Source of the DNA: Eubacteriales bacterium
GTDB taxonomy: Bacteria > Bacillota > Clostridia > Christensenellales > Aristaeellaceae
Length of the DNA stretch: 64,000 nucleotides
Assembly (NCBI GenBank): GCA_028693055.1
Contig: JAQUWD010000013.1
Span: forward strand, 17,429 to 81,428
Direction: 5' to 3'
Shown piece by piece: positions 43,717 to 51,954 of this stretch. The position numbers and the translations under genes were made by a program. Numbering within the stretch: the stretch's first letter is position 1; every line of letters starts with the position of its first letter. The notes under the pieces were generated by a model. That model was not told where the DNA came from. It made no database searches and worked only from the letters and a program-made list of their open reading frames with translations.

Positions 43717-44832
43717 ATGAAGGATCCTAGACTGGCGACGCTTAGTAAGCAGCTGATACGGTATTCCTGCCAATTGCAAAAGGGGGAAAGGGTGCTGATA
43801 GAAGCCTTTGGCGTTGACACGGAGCTGGTGACAGCTCTTGTACGCGAGGCCTACGCAGTTGGGGCGAAGCCGACGGTAATGCTCCATGACCGCGCCATTG
43901 ATCGGGCGCTGATGATGGGCGCAACGGCGGAGCAGTGGGATGAGGAAGCTGCGCTGGATGCTGCAAAAATGGAGCAGATGAACGCCTATATCGGCGTTCG
44001 CGGCGGTGTAAACAGCTATGAAACCGCCGACGTGCCTCAGGAGCAGCAGACTTTATACATGCACCATTACAGCAAAAAGGTGCATGGGCAAATTCGAGTG
44101 CCGCGCACCCGCTGGGTTGTGCTGCGCTATCCCACCCCGGCAATGGCACAGCTGGCTGAGACCAGCACGGAAGCCTTTGAGGATTACTATTTTGACGTGT
44201 GCAATTTGGACTATCGCAAGATGAGCAAGGCGATGGATCCATTGGTCAAACGGATGGAAAGCACAGATCGGGTGCGCATCGTCGGCAAGGGCACTGATTT
44301 AAGTTTTTCCATCAAGGGCATACCCGCCATTAAATGTGACGGGCATATGAACATTCCCGACGGGGAGGTGTATACCGCGCCGATTCGCGACAGCGTAAAC
44401 GGCGTGATTCAATACAATACGCCCAGTCTGTATCAGGGTAATATTTTTAATGATATCCGCCTGACCTTTCAGAACGGCAAAATTGTGGAAGCGGTCAGCA
44501 GCGATACGGCGCGGTGCAACCAGATTTTCGATACCGACGAGGGCGCGCGGTATGTGGGAGAATTTGCCATCGGCGTTAATCCCTATGTAACCAAGCCGAT
44601 GAAGGACACGCTTTTTGATGAGAAGATCGCCGGAAGCTTCCATTTTACGCCGGGACAGTGCTATGACGAATGCCCCAACGGGAATAAGAGCGCGATTCAC
44701 TGGGATTTGGTCTGTATCCAAACCCCGGAGTATGGCGGCGGCGAGATGTACTTCGATGGCGAGCTGGTGCGCAAGGACGGCTTGTTCGTAGTCGAGGATT
44801 TGCTGGGACTGAATCCCGATAATTTAAAATAG
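43717..44832 (+). CDS. M29 family aminopeptidase
   Basis: 371 residues. The family start YSCQLQKGERVLIEA and the metal-ligand blocks NIPDGEVYTAP (Glu), GEFAIGVNP (Glu), and SAIHWD with C-terminal His/Asp residues are present. This matches AmpS/T-type metalloaminopeptidases that use two divalent metal ions (Zn or Co) to remove N-terminal residues in the cytoplasm. AGAGAGGAAG lies before the ATG. It is the last gene before the duplicated terminator. Confidence 0.93.
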   Translation: MKDPRLATLSKQLIRYSCQLQKGERVLIEAFGVDTELVTALVREAYAVGAKPTVMLHDRAIDRALMMGATAEQWDEEAALDAAKMEQMNAYIGVRGGVNSYETADVPQEQQTLYMHHYSKKVHGQIRVPRTRWVVLRYPTPAMAQLAETSTEAFEDYYFDVCNLDYRKMSKAMDPLVKRMESTDRVRIVGKGTDLSFSIKGIPAIKCDGHMNIPDGEVYTAPIRDSVNGVIQYNTPSLYQGNIFNDIRLTFQNGKIVEAVSSDTARCNQIFDTDEGARYVGEFAIGVNPYVTKPMKDTLFDEKIAGSFHFTPGQCYDECPNGNKSAIHWDLVCIQTPEYGGGEMYFDGELVRKDGLFVVEDLLGLNPDNLK

Positions 44833-44844
44833 GGATAACAAAGA

Positions 44845-45062
44845 GACGGCGCTGATATTTCAGCGCCGTCTCAGATTGTCGAAAAACTCCTTAAGGGGGT
44901 GTCGGGGGAGCCCGAAGGCTACCCTGACTGCATTCGTATCGCCCGGCTTTGCCGGGCGGGCGGGTAGTTTGCGGCTCTGCCGCAAACAGTACCCGTAACT
45001 GGCGAAAAAGCGCGTAGCGCTTTTTTGACACGCTGACGGCGCTGATATTTCAGCGCCGTCTC
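44845..45062. mobile_element. 162-bp structured insertion between duplicated terminator hairpins
   Basis: Two identical 28-bp copies of a hairpin (GACGGCGCTGA-TATT-TCAGCGCCGTC plus TC) lie at 44845-44872 and 45035-45062. The insert 44873-45034 has imperfect inverted ends, TCAGATTGTCGAAAAA (44871-44886) and the complement of TTTTTTGACACGCTGA (45021-45036), 13 of 16 matching. Inside are hairpins GCCCGGC/GCCGGGC (44941-44957), GTTTGCGGC/GCCGCAAAC (44967-44987) and AAAAAGCGC/GCGCTTTTT (45005-45025). There is no coding capacity. It looks like a MITE or a REP-type module; calling it mobile is inference. Confidence 0.7.
45005..45026. terminator. Two-way terminator carried by the inserted element
   Basis: AAAAAGCGC-GTA-GCGCTTTTTT: a 9-bp perfect stem with a T run on either strand, lying between the convergent aminopeptidase and ftsH genes. 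Confidence 0.8.
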
Positions 45063-45076
45063 TTTGTTGAAGCGGG

Positions 45077-46906
45077 TTATGCATCCGCCTTCTTGAGGAT
45101 CTCCATGAATTCTTCGCCGGTGATGGTTTCTTTTTGCAGTAGGTATTCGGCAAGCTGGTCCATGACCGATCGATTGCTTTGCAGAATCTCCAACGCCTTC
45201 TCGTGTGCGTTGTGGATGATGCTCTGCACCTCGTTATCAACCTGAGCGGCCATATCCTGACTGCATACCAGCGAGGTATCCGCACTGAGGTAGGGATTGT
45301 TCACGGTTTCCAGAGCAACCATCCCGAATTTATCGCTCATGCCATACCGGGTGATCATGGCGCGGGCGGCAGAGGTTGCCTTCTCAATATCGTTGGATGC
45401 GCCGGAGGTAATGGAGTTAAAAACCACTTCCTCTGCACAGCGTCCCCCGGTGAGGGTAGTGATCTGGTTGAGGATATCCTCCTTGCTCATGAGTACCCGT
45501 TCGTCCTCCTCAATCTGCATGGTATACCCAAGCGCGCCGGAGGTGCGGGGGATGATGGTGATCTTATGCACGGGGGCGGAATCCTTCAACCGCGCAGCCA
45601 CGAGGGCATGACCGATTTCGTGATAAGCGATGATCTTCTTTTCCTTTTCGTTGATCATAGCACCCTTTCGCTGGTAACCGGCAATAACGACCTCCACGCT
45701 TTCTTCCAGATCCTGCTGGCTGACTTTATCGCGCCCCTGACGCACCGCGCGAAGAGCGGCTTCGTTGATGATATTGGCTAACTCCGCTCCGCTGGCGCCG
45801 CTGGTAGCCCGACCGATGGTGCCAAAGTCAATGTTGGGCTCCATCTTTACATCCTTAGCATGAACCTCAAGGATTGCCACGCGGCCTTGTAGATCGGGCA
45901 GCTCAACGGGAATGCGGCGATCAAAGCGACCGGGGCGAAGCAATGCTTTATCCAAGCTGTCGGGGCGGTTGGTTGCCGCCAGTATGACAACGCCCTTTGT
46001 GCCGTCGAAGCCGTCCATTTCAGCAAGAAGCTGATTTAAGGTCTGCTCGCGTTCATCATTGCCGCCCATGCCGTTGCCGCTGTCCCGCTTTTTACCAATG
46101 GTGTCAATTTCATCGATGAAAACGATACAGGGGGCTTTTTCCGCGGCTTGCTTGAACAGGTCCCGAACCTTAGCCGCGCCCATGCCCACGAACATTTCCA
46201 CAAATTCGCTGCCGGAGATCGAAAAGAAGGGAACCTTGGCTTCACCGGCAACCGCCTTAGCCAGCAAGGTTTTACCTGTGCCCGGAGGGCCTACCAGCAA
46301 AGCGCCCTTGGGTAAGGAAGCGCCGATTTCCTTGTATTTTTCGGGATGGTGCAGGAAATCCACAATCTCGCGCAGGGCTTCCTTGGCCTCGTCCTGTCCG
46401 GCTACATCGGCAAAGCTTTTACCAGTTTGGCTTTCTACATAGATTTTTGCGTTGGACTTTCCAAAGGACATAGCGTTGCCGCCCATCCGTTTGGTAAGCA
46501 TGCGGCTCATCAATTGACCGATGAGAACAAAGAACGCAATGGGAACGACCCATGTCATCAGAAAGTTCATCAACGGTGAATTCTGGGTGGGGATAACCGC
46601 TGAAAACTCCGCTCCGCTTTCCTGCAAACGGTTGACCAGTTGATCGTCCTGTACACGGCCGGTTTTATAATATACGAAGCTATTTTCCTTTTCACCTGCG
46701 GTGGTGAAAATAATTACGTCGTCCTCTAACGCAACCTGCTTGACCTGCTTATCCCCAACCATGGTGAGAAATTTATCATAGCTGACCTCGGTTACCTGCG
46801 GCGAAAGCAACGCGGGAAAAACCAAGGCGTTCAGCAGCAGCAAAATGACCATGGCGATCATATAATAGAAGATGACTGGTTTTCTCGGTGTTTTTTCCTG
46901 CTTCAT
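45077..46906 (-). CDS. ftsH: ATP-dependent zinc metalloprotease FtsH
   Basis: 609 residues. There are two membrane helices, at about 10-30 and 113-133. The AAA+ module has Walker A GPPGTGKT near 205, Walker [10 protein letters not shown] near 263 and the second region of homology [20 protein letters not shown]. The zinc protease motif HEIGH is near 430. It degrades misfolded membrane proteins and selected cytoplasmic regulators. AAGGAGG lies 8 bases before the ATG. It stands alone here, not in the tilS-hpt-ftsH order of Bacillus. Confidence 0.97.
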   Translation of the reverse strand: MKQEKTPRKPVIFYYMIAMVILLLLNALVFPALLSPQVTEVSYDKFLTMVGDKQVKQVALEDDVIIFTTAGEKENSFVYYKTGRVQDDQLVNRLQESGAEFSAVIPTQNSPLMNFLMTWVVPIAFFVLIGQLMSRMLTKRMGGNAMSFGKSNAKIYVESQTGKSFADVAGQDEAKEALREIVDFLHHPEKYKEIGASLPKGALLVGPPGTGKTLLAKAVAGEAKVPFFSISGSEFVEMFVGMGAAKVRDLFKQAAEKAPCIVFIDEIDTIGKKRDSGNGMGGNDEREQTLNQLLAEMDGFDGTKGVVILAATNRPDSLDKALLRPGRFDRRIPVELPDLQGRVAILEVHAKDVKMEPNIDFGTIGRATSGASGAELANIINEAALRAVRQGRDKVSQQDLEESVEVVIAGYQRKGAMINEKEKKIIAYHEIGHALVAARLKDSAPVHKITIIPRTSGALGYTMQIEEDERVLMSKEDILNQITTLTGGRCAEEVVFNSITSGASNDIEKATSAARAMITRYGMSDKFGMVALETVNNPYLSADTSLVCSQDMAAQVDNEVQSIIHNAHEKALEILQSNRSVMDQLAEYLLQKETITGEEFMEILKKADA

Positions 46907-46982
46907 TCAAAGCGCCTCCTTGTCTTTGGGATAGCATTTGTGCTCTATCGCAAGGAAATACATTCTTGCTATGACAAGGAAA

Positions 46983-47035
46983 TCCTCCATAGAAAGCGTG
47001 TATTTCATAGAAAATTCACAGCTTTCCATGGAGGA
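46983..47035. terminator. Hairpin between ftsH and the uracil/xanthine permease gene
   Basis: TCCTCCAT-A-GAAAGC (46983-46997) pairs with GCTTTC-C-ATGGAGGA (47021-47035), 14 pairs with one mismatch. It follows the permease stop on the minus strand. The T run after it is weak (ATTTCCTT). Confidence 0.55.
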
Positions 47036-47045
47036 CTACGGATAA

Positions 47046-48473
47046 TTACGCTTTCTTTTCCATTTCGACGACGATTTCATCATCCGGCACGCTGTGGGCA
47101 ACCAGACCCGGTTTGCTCACCGTTTTTCCACCCGGCATAACGAGGTTTAGTAGAATACCGGCGATGATGCCAAGACCAATGCCGCTGAAGCTAAAATCGG
47201 GCCCGCCAATAACGGCTCCGCCCATGGCCAGCACCAGCATGACGGCTGCGATGCAAAGGTTGCGATTCTTCGTGAAGTCAACGTGATTTTCTACCAGCGT
47301 GCGCAGACCAACGGAGGCGATCATGCCGTAGAGAACGATGCACGCGCCGCCCAGTACGCAGTTGGGAACGGTTTCCACAATGCCGATTGCCTTGCCAAGG
47401 AAGGAAAGAAGAATGGCGATGACTGCGGCGATACGCAGCGTCATAGGGTTATAATTGCCGGTTGCTGCGAGCACGGCGGTATTTTCGGAATAGGTGGTGT
47501 TGGCTGGGCCGCCCAGAAATCCGGCTGCCATGGTTGCCAGACCGTCGCCCAGCATGGTGCGGTGAAGGCCGGGATCCTTCACAAAGTCGCGGCCTACTAC
47601 GGCACCATTGGCATATACGTCGCCTACATGCTCCACCATGGTTACAATAGCGATGGGAGCGATGATGGCAATGGCGTGCAGTATTTGAGAGCCGCGAGCG
47701 GCGAAGTCAAAGGTGGGGAAGGTAACCTTGGGCAGCTCGATCCAAGCGTGTTGCTGTAAGGAGCTCAGGTTCATCAGCCCCTGCGGCGCGACGCCGGTCA
47801 GGGTTACGATCAGGCTTAGCATGTAGCCTGTGAACAGAGCGATAACGATGGAGGCCATTTTGAACATGCCCTTGCCATAGCTGGAAAGGAAGACGGCGGT
47901 TAAGCAGGTGATCAGCGCTAGGGCCCAGCTCCAGTAATAGCCGGGAGTATAAAGAGCGAAGCCGTTATTGTTTTGGATATTATTGATTGCAGCCGAGGCT
48001 AGATTAAGACCGATGATGGCGATCCCCACGCCCCGTACCACAGGAGGGAAGAGCTTGTCGATGAATTTAACGCCGCAAAGCTTAATAAAGAAGGCGATAA
48101 TCAGGTACAGAAAGCCGGCTGCGAGAATGCCCCACATGGCAACCTGAATCTGCTCGGTTTGGGTTGCGCCAAAGGCGTTCGCCTCGCCGGTAGAGCTGAT
48201 GACCGCGCACAGCGCAGTGATGAAAGCAAAGGAGGAGCCAAGAAAGACGGGATTCTTTCCCCCGGTGCAAAGGTGAAAGATCAGCGTTCCCAAGCCGGCG
48301 GCTAGCAATGCTACGCCTACGTCTAAGCCGGTAAGGAGGGGAACTAGAATGGTGGCGCAGCTCATGGCAAACGCATGCTGGAAGCCCAATGCCAAAGCTT
48401 TTCCAATCTTTACCTTCGGATAGGTCTTTGCACCCGGAAACAGGAGGTCGTTGATCTTTTGAAAACCGTTCAT
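47046..48473 (-). CDS. NCS2 family uracil/xanthine permease
   Basis: 475 residues with about 14 membrane helices. Early AFAMSCATILVPLLTG is the usual NCS2 start; the transport motifs include VEHVGDVYANG near 278 (conserved Glu/His) and GGPANTTYSENTAVLAATG near 320. The GGPANTTYSEN block favours the uracil (UraA/PyrP) branch over xanthine transporters. It imports nucleobase with protons. AAGGAG lies 8 bases before the ATG. A near-consensus promoter precedes it. No PyrR attenuator was identified in the 80-base leader. Confidence 0.9.
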   Translation of the reverse strand: MNGFQKINDLLFPGAKTYPKVKIGKALALGFQHAFAMSCATILVPLLTGLDVGVALLAAGLGTLIFHLCTGGKNPVFLGSSFAFITALCAVISSTGEANAFGATQTEQIQVAMWGILAAGFLYLIIAFFIKLCGVKFIDKLFPPVVRGVGIAIIGLNLASAAINNIQNNNGFALYTPGYYWSWALALITCLTAVFLSSYGKGMFKMASIVIALFTGYMLSLIVTLTGVAPQGLMNLSSLQQHAWIELPKVTFPTFDFAARGSQILHAIAIIAPIAIVTMVEHVGDVYANGAVVGRDFVKDPGLHRTMLGDGLATMAAGFLGGPANTTYSENTAVLAATGNYNPMTLRIAAVIAILLSFLGKAIGIVETVPNCVLGGACIVLYGMIASVGLRTLVENHVDFTKNRNLCIAAVMLVLAMGGAVIGGPDFSFSGIGLGIIAGILLNLVMPGGKTVSKPGLVAHSVPDDEIVVEMEKKA

Positions 48474-48555
48474 TCTGCGTGCTCCTTATTCTGTTGTGTT
48501 ATCATAAAATCGCGCGTTGCGGATCGTGTGCGCGCAACCCTATGCCCATTGACCG

Positions 48556-48584
48556 ATTGTACAGTAGAGACGAAAGATTGTCAA
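48556..48584 (-). promoter_or_regulatory. Promoter of the uracil/xanthine permease gene
   Basis: On the minus strand, TTGACA (48584-48579), a 17-base spacer and TACAAT (48561-48556). Confidence 0.8.
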
Positions 48585-48647
48585 CAAATTTACGAAAACG
48601 TTCGGAAATTTGTGGAGCGGGCGCTTTTGACAGCGCCGCAGGGCTAC

Positions 48648-48676
48648 TTGACACGCAAAGGCTTTTGCAATAGAAT
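48648..48676 (+). promoter_or_regulatory. Promoter of the Ig-like surface protein gene
   Basis: TTGACA (48648-48653), a 17-base spacer and TAGAAT (48671-48676), giving a leader of about 135 bases. The region 48474-48816 otherwise holds the divergent promoter and the hairpin at 48792; no gene is seen in it. Confidence 0.8.
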
Positions 48677-48784
48677 GTACGGGGAAGGTCTATCGTTTCC
48701 AAACCTTGGAATGAACCGGGCGCAGGTTGGTTACAATACATACGACCTGTGTCTGTACCAATAGCGGCTGTCGGCATGCCGAAG

Positions 48785-48816
48785 GGAGGAAGGGCGACTG
48801 GCTCGCCCGATCATAC
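48785..48816 (+). promoter_or_regulatory. Ribosome binding site separated from its start by a hairpin
   Basis: GGAGGA (48785-48790) is 26 bases before the ATG at 48817. The hairpin GGGCGA-CTGGC-TCGCCC (48792-48808) lies between, leaving 8 bases after the stem. Folding would bring the site to a normal distance. No alternative start codon in frame lies between them. Confidence 0.6.
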
Positions 48817-51102
48817 ATGACGAAACGCAAGGTACTGTTTTTATGCATCTTACTGATGGCGTTGCTGCTGTGCTCCGGCGCATTGGCAGCGTCCGAGCCC
48901 GTTGTTGGGTCTATCGAGCTGTCGCCAGCCTTTTTGGCAGGCCCGGGCACGGTAAATGTAACCATTGTTGTGTCTAATGCAACCAACGAGGACTTTAAGG
49001 ATCCCGTGATCCTGTATAATCCTGCCGCCCAGGTCGTAGCCGACTTTGGCGATAATGGGCAAGCGATGCTCAAGGCGGGAGAATCGCTTACATGGACAGG
49101 CTCCTATGAGGTAAACCAACGCACGCTTGACAACGGCTATGTAATGTTTTACTTAAAATATACCAATTACAGCGAAAGCGGAAAGGCCCTTGAGCAGAGC
49201 CTTTCTCTTCGCGCGACGATTACCAAGCAGACAGCCGAAGCCGCCTTGTCAGTGGAACGCACCATCTCTCCCGGCGTAGCGCAGGAGGGGCAGGAAATCA
49301 AGGTGGTATACCACATTACGAATGCGGGTACCGTAGCGCTGACGAATATTAAAATTTCCGAGAACAAAGATATCTATGATAAAACCCAGACAATTCCCGA
49401 GCTGGATGCGGGCTTAACCGCCGATGTGACTTACCCCGTAACGATGGGCAAGAAAAATCTAACCAGCGGCGCGACCATTACCTATACCACCAACGAGGGC
49501 GAAGAAAAAAAATATGTGGTAGAGGATCAAACCATTACATACGGTACCTCCGATCTGGAAGCGAAGCTGACCTCCAGCTCGAAGGGTGTAGTAAAGGACA
49601 GCGTCTTTACATTAACGCTAAAATTAAAAAATGCCGGTAGTGTAGATTATAGCGATATCCGTGTTTCTGACCCGATTTTGGGCGAGGTTTTCTCCAACCA
49701 AAAGCTGGAAGCCGGTAAATCGCTGACATTGGAAAAGGAAGTTACCCTAACGGCGACTACCACATATCAGTTTTCCATTACCTCCATTGACTCCACCGGC
49801 ACGGAAACGGTGACGGGAACCGATGCGGTAACCGTTACGGCAGTGAACGCCGAGGATGCGCTCAATTTGTCCTTGGTGGCTTCTGCGGATCAGTACGAAG
49901 CCTATGGAGATCCTGCCAAGGTGCGCTTTAGCGTAACCATTACCAACGACAGCAATGTGGAGGCTGCCAAGGTGGTTTTGCTCCACGGTGATGTGGAGCT
50001 GCAAACCTTTGATGCAATCGGCGCGGGACAAAGCCGCGTCGTAACGCGCGATACAGCGCTTAGCAACTCGGGAAAATATCAGTTTACGGTTACGGCGCAG
50101 GATCCGTTGGAAAACGATATGACCTTTAAAAGCAACGAGCTTCAAATTGCCATATACGCGCCTACTCCGGTGCCTACAACCCCTACCCCTGCGCCCAATC
50201 CTACGCCGGAGCCTACTTTTAACCCTGCGACGGTCATTCCGATTCGGGATGAGAGCATTGGCACGGTTCCCAAAGCGGTACAAGGGGTGTTGCTGCCATT
50301 ATTGATCATCGCTGGCGTTTTATTGGTGGGTACGTGCGTGCTCTTGATTGTTGCAACCCAACGCCGCCACAGCCAAAAGAAAGCGTCGGAGGCTGCTTAT
50401 GATCATCTGGAACGGGCCAAGCGTCGCGATTATGTAACCCCTGCCCAGGAGGAAGAGCCGGAGACAAAAACGGAGGAAGATACGTCAGAGAGGGAGTCGG
50501 AAAATGATAAGCTCATGGCGAACCGCCGTATCATTGGGGACGACCAAAATGATGACTGGGAATTGCCCCATGTGAAATATGCCAGAGACGCGGCACAGAC
50601 AGACGCAGCAGAAAAGGGCGGCGGCCTATCCATGGGAGAGGGCCTTTACGACGAAGAAATGACCAGCGATTTTAGCGGCTTTGCTTTGTCTCATGATGAT
50701 CCTGAACAGCAGGACGACGTGCTATATGAGCAGCCTTATGAAAGCGCAGAAATGGACGGCTATACGGAGGACCTAGCCGACAGCGACAGCACCGGGGAAA
50801 CCACGCAGATGGAAAACGAAGAGAGATACGAGAATCCCGATGCTCCGTCGTATACGCTGCATAATTACGATGATGTTGGCTATGATCCCGATCAGTATGA
50901 CGATCCCGCCTACCAGCAGGAGCAAACTGAGTACGATCAACCCTATACCGAGGGCTATGACCAGCAGTATGCGGGTGAGTATGACCAGCAAAATGCACAG
51001 GAAGCCAACCAGCCGTATGCCGATGGCGAAGAGCAGACCGAGGAAGGCGACGATGGAGCAGCCGGCTCGCCTAGAAGACGCTCCCGGCAAAAGCGTAGCT
51101 GA
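48817..51102 (+). CDS. Type I membrane protein with Ig-like repeats and acidic Tyr-rich tail
   Basis: 761 residues. The signal peptide (about 6-24, cleavage after ALA) precedes four beta-sandwich repeats of about 100 residues that resemble CARDB/DUF11-type domains (phrases such as NAGTVALTNIKISE and NAGSVDYSDIRVSD). A Pro/Thr linker (about 447-475) leads to one membrane helix (about 490-515). A cytoplasmic tail of about 245 residues is rich in Asp, Glu, Gln and Tyr, with a repeated YDQ(P/Q)Y phrase, and ends in a basic SPRRRSRQKRS. No enzyme domain is seen. It is probably a surface or cell-wall protein whose tail interacts with a cytoplasmic partner (inference). Monocistronic between promoter and terminator. 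Confidence 0.85.
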   Translation: MTKRKVLFLCILLMALLLCSGALAASEPVVGSIELSPAFLAGPGTVNVTIVVSNATNEDFKDPVILYNPAAQVVADFGDNGQAMLKAGESLTWTGSYEVNQRTLDNGYVMFYLKYTNYSESGKALEQSLSLRATITKQTAEAALSVERTISPGVAQEGQEIKVVYHITNAGTVALTNIKISENKDIYDKTQTIPELDAGLTADVTYPVTMGKKNLTSGATITYTTNEGEEKKYVVEDQTITYGTSDLEAKLTSSSKGVVKDSVFTLTLKLKNAGSVDYSDIRVSDPILGEVFSNQKLEAGKSLTLEKEVTLTATTTYQFSITSIDSTGTETVTGTDAVTVTAVNAEDALNLSLVASADQYEAYGDPAKVRFSVTITNDSNVEAAKVVLLHGDVELQTFDAIGAGQSRVVTRDTALSNSGKYQFTVTAQDPLENDMTFKSNELQIAIYAPTPVPTTPTPAPNPTPEPTFNPATVIPIRDESIGTVPKAVQGVLLPLLIIAGVLLVGTCVLLIVATQRRHSQKKASEAAYDHLERAKRRDYVTPAQEEEPETKTEEDTSERESENDKLMANRRIIGDDQNDDWELPHVKYARDAAQTDAAEKGGGLSMGEGLYDEEMTSDFSGFALSHDDPEQQDDVLYEQPYESAEMDGYTEDLADSDSTGETTQMENEERYENPDAPSYTLHNYDDVGYDPDQYDDPAYQQEQTEYDQPYTEGYDQQYAGEYDQQNAQEANQPYADGEEQTEEGDDGAAGSPRRRSRQKRS

Positions 51103-51117
51103 ACATAACCTATGAAT

Positions 51118-51186
51118 AAGGATCGTTTTTCTTCTGAAAGGGATAGTAGGGTGATCCCAGAGAGGAAAAGCGATCCTTTTTGTTTG
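51118..51186. terminator. Long hairpin terminator
   Basis: AAGGATCG at 51118 pairs with CGATCCTT at 51171-51178, and the stem extends inwards by about 10 further pairs including wobbles. TTTTGTTT follows. Confidence 0.85.
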
Positions 51187-51188
51187 GC

Positions 51189-51217
51189 TTGAAATTTTTT
51201 CAAATTACGAGTATAAT
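51189..51217 (+). promoter_or_regulatory. Promoter of the DUF2461-pgm operon
   Basis: TTGAAA (51189-51194), a 17-base spacer and TATAAT (51212-51217). Confidence 0.8.
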
Positions 51218-51243
51218 GGCGTTGCGAAAGGGTGATTATTCTC

Positions 51244-51939
51244 ATGTTTATGGGCTTCCCCGAGGAAACGATCCGCTTCTTTCTTGACATCCGTTTTCAC
51301 AACGAAACATCTTTTTTTAAAGCGCATGAGGATGAATTCCGCGAAAATGTAAAGGCGCCCTTTTTTGAGTTCATCGAAGAATTGGGGCCGACCATGCTGA
51401 CCATTGCCCCTGATTTTGACGTGCGGCCCGGTAAGTGCCTGTCCAGACTGCACCGTGATACTCGTTTTTCTAAGGATAAATCCCCCTATAGAGATCATTT
51501 GTGGCTTACCTTCCATCGCTCGGGTGAAGCGAAGGATACGTCGGTGATGTACTGGTTTGAGCTGGGGTCGGAATGGGTGGAATGGGGCCTTGGCTTTTGG
51601 GGGCAGAATCGCCCGGCCATGGACGCATTGCGTAGGCGAATGATTGGAAAGCCTCAAGAAGTGATGAAGGCATTACGTCAAGCCAAGGTACCGGATCAGG
51701 ATTTGCTCCTGCTGGGCGACCGCTATCAGAGGATGAAGCCCCCGGACGGCTTACCCGCAAAGCTTGCGATGCTTTATCCTGCAAAGGATTTTTATGTAAA
51801 ACGGGTGAATGTTCCCTTCGCCGTTTGTTACCAGCGAGAACTGCTGGAAATGGTGAAGCAGGATTATGTTAGACTGAAACCGCTGTACGTGTTGCTTCGC
51901 TCCGTAGCGGACGAAGGCATGGCGCAGTTGGATCCATAA
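51244..51939 (+). CDS. DUF2461 / TIGR02453 family protein
   Basis: 231 residues. FFLDIRFHNETSFFKAHEDEF near residue 12, the RLHRDTRFSKDKSPYRDHLW block near 70 and GFWG near 118 are the conserved regions of this family, whose function is unknown. Start: the ATG at 51244 is 11 bases after AAAGGG; a GTG at 51232 overlaps that site. It is followed 15 bases later by the phosphohexomutase and likely cotranscribed. Confidence 0.88.
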   Translation: MFMGFPEETIRFFLDIRFHNETSFFKAHEDEFRENVKAPFFEFIEELGPTMLTIAPDFDVRPGKCLSRLHRDTRFSKDKSPYRDHLWLTFHRSGEAKDTSVMYWFELGSEWVEWGLGFWGQNRPAMDALRRRMIGKPQEVMKALRQAKVPDQDLLLLGDRYQRMKPPDGLPAKLAMLYPAKDFYVKRVNVPFAVCYQRELLEMVKQDYVRLKPLYVLLRSVADEGMAQLDP

Positions 51940-51954
51940 AAGGAGGAAACGGCA

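Noticed and set aside
48375..48764. A 129-codon plus-strand frame antisense to the permease start and across the divergent promoters.
   Set aside because: It overlaps a conserved gene and two promoters, has no ribosome site, and has no protein-like features.
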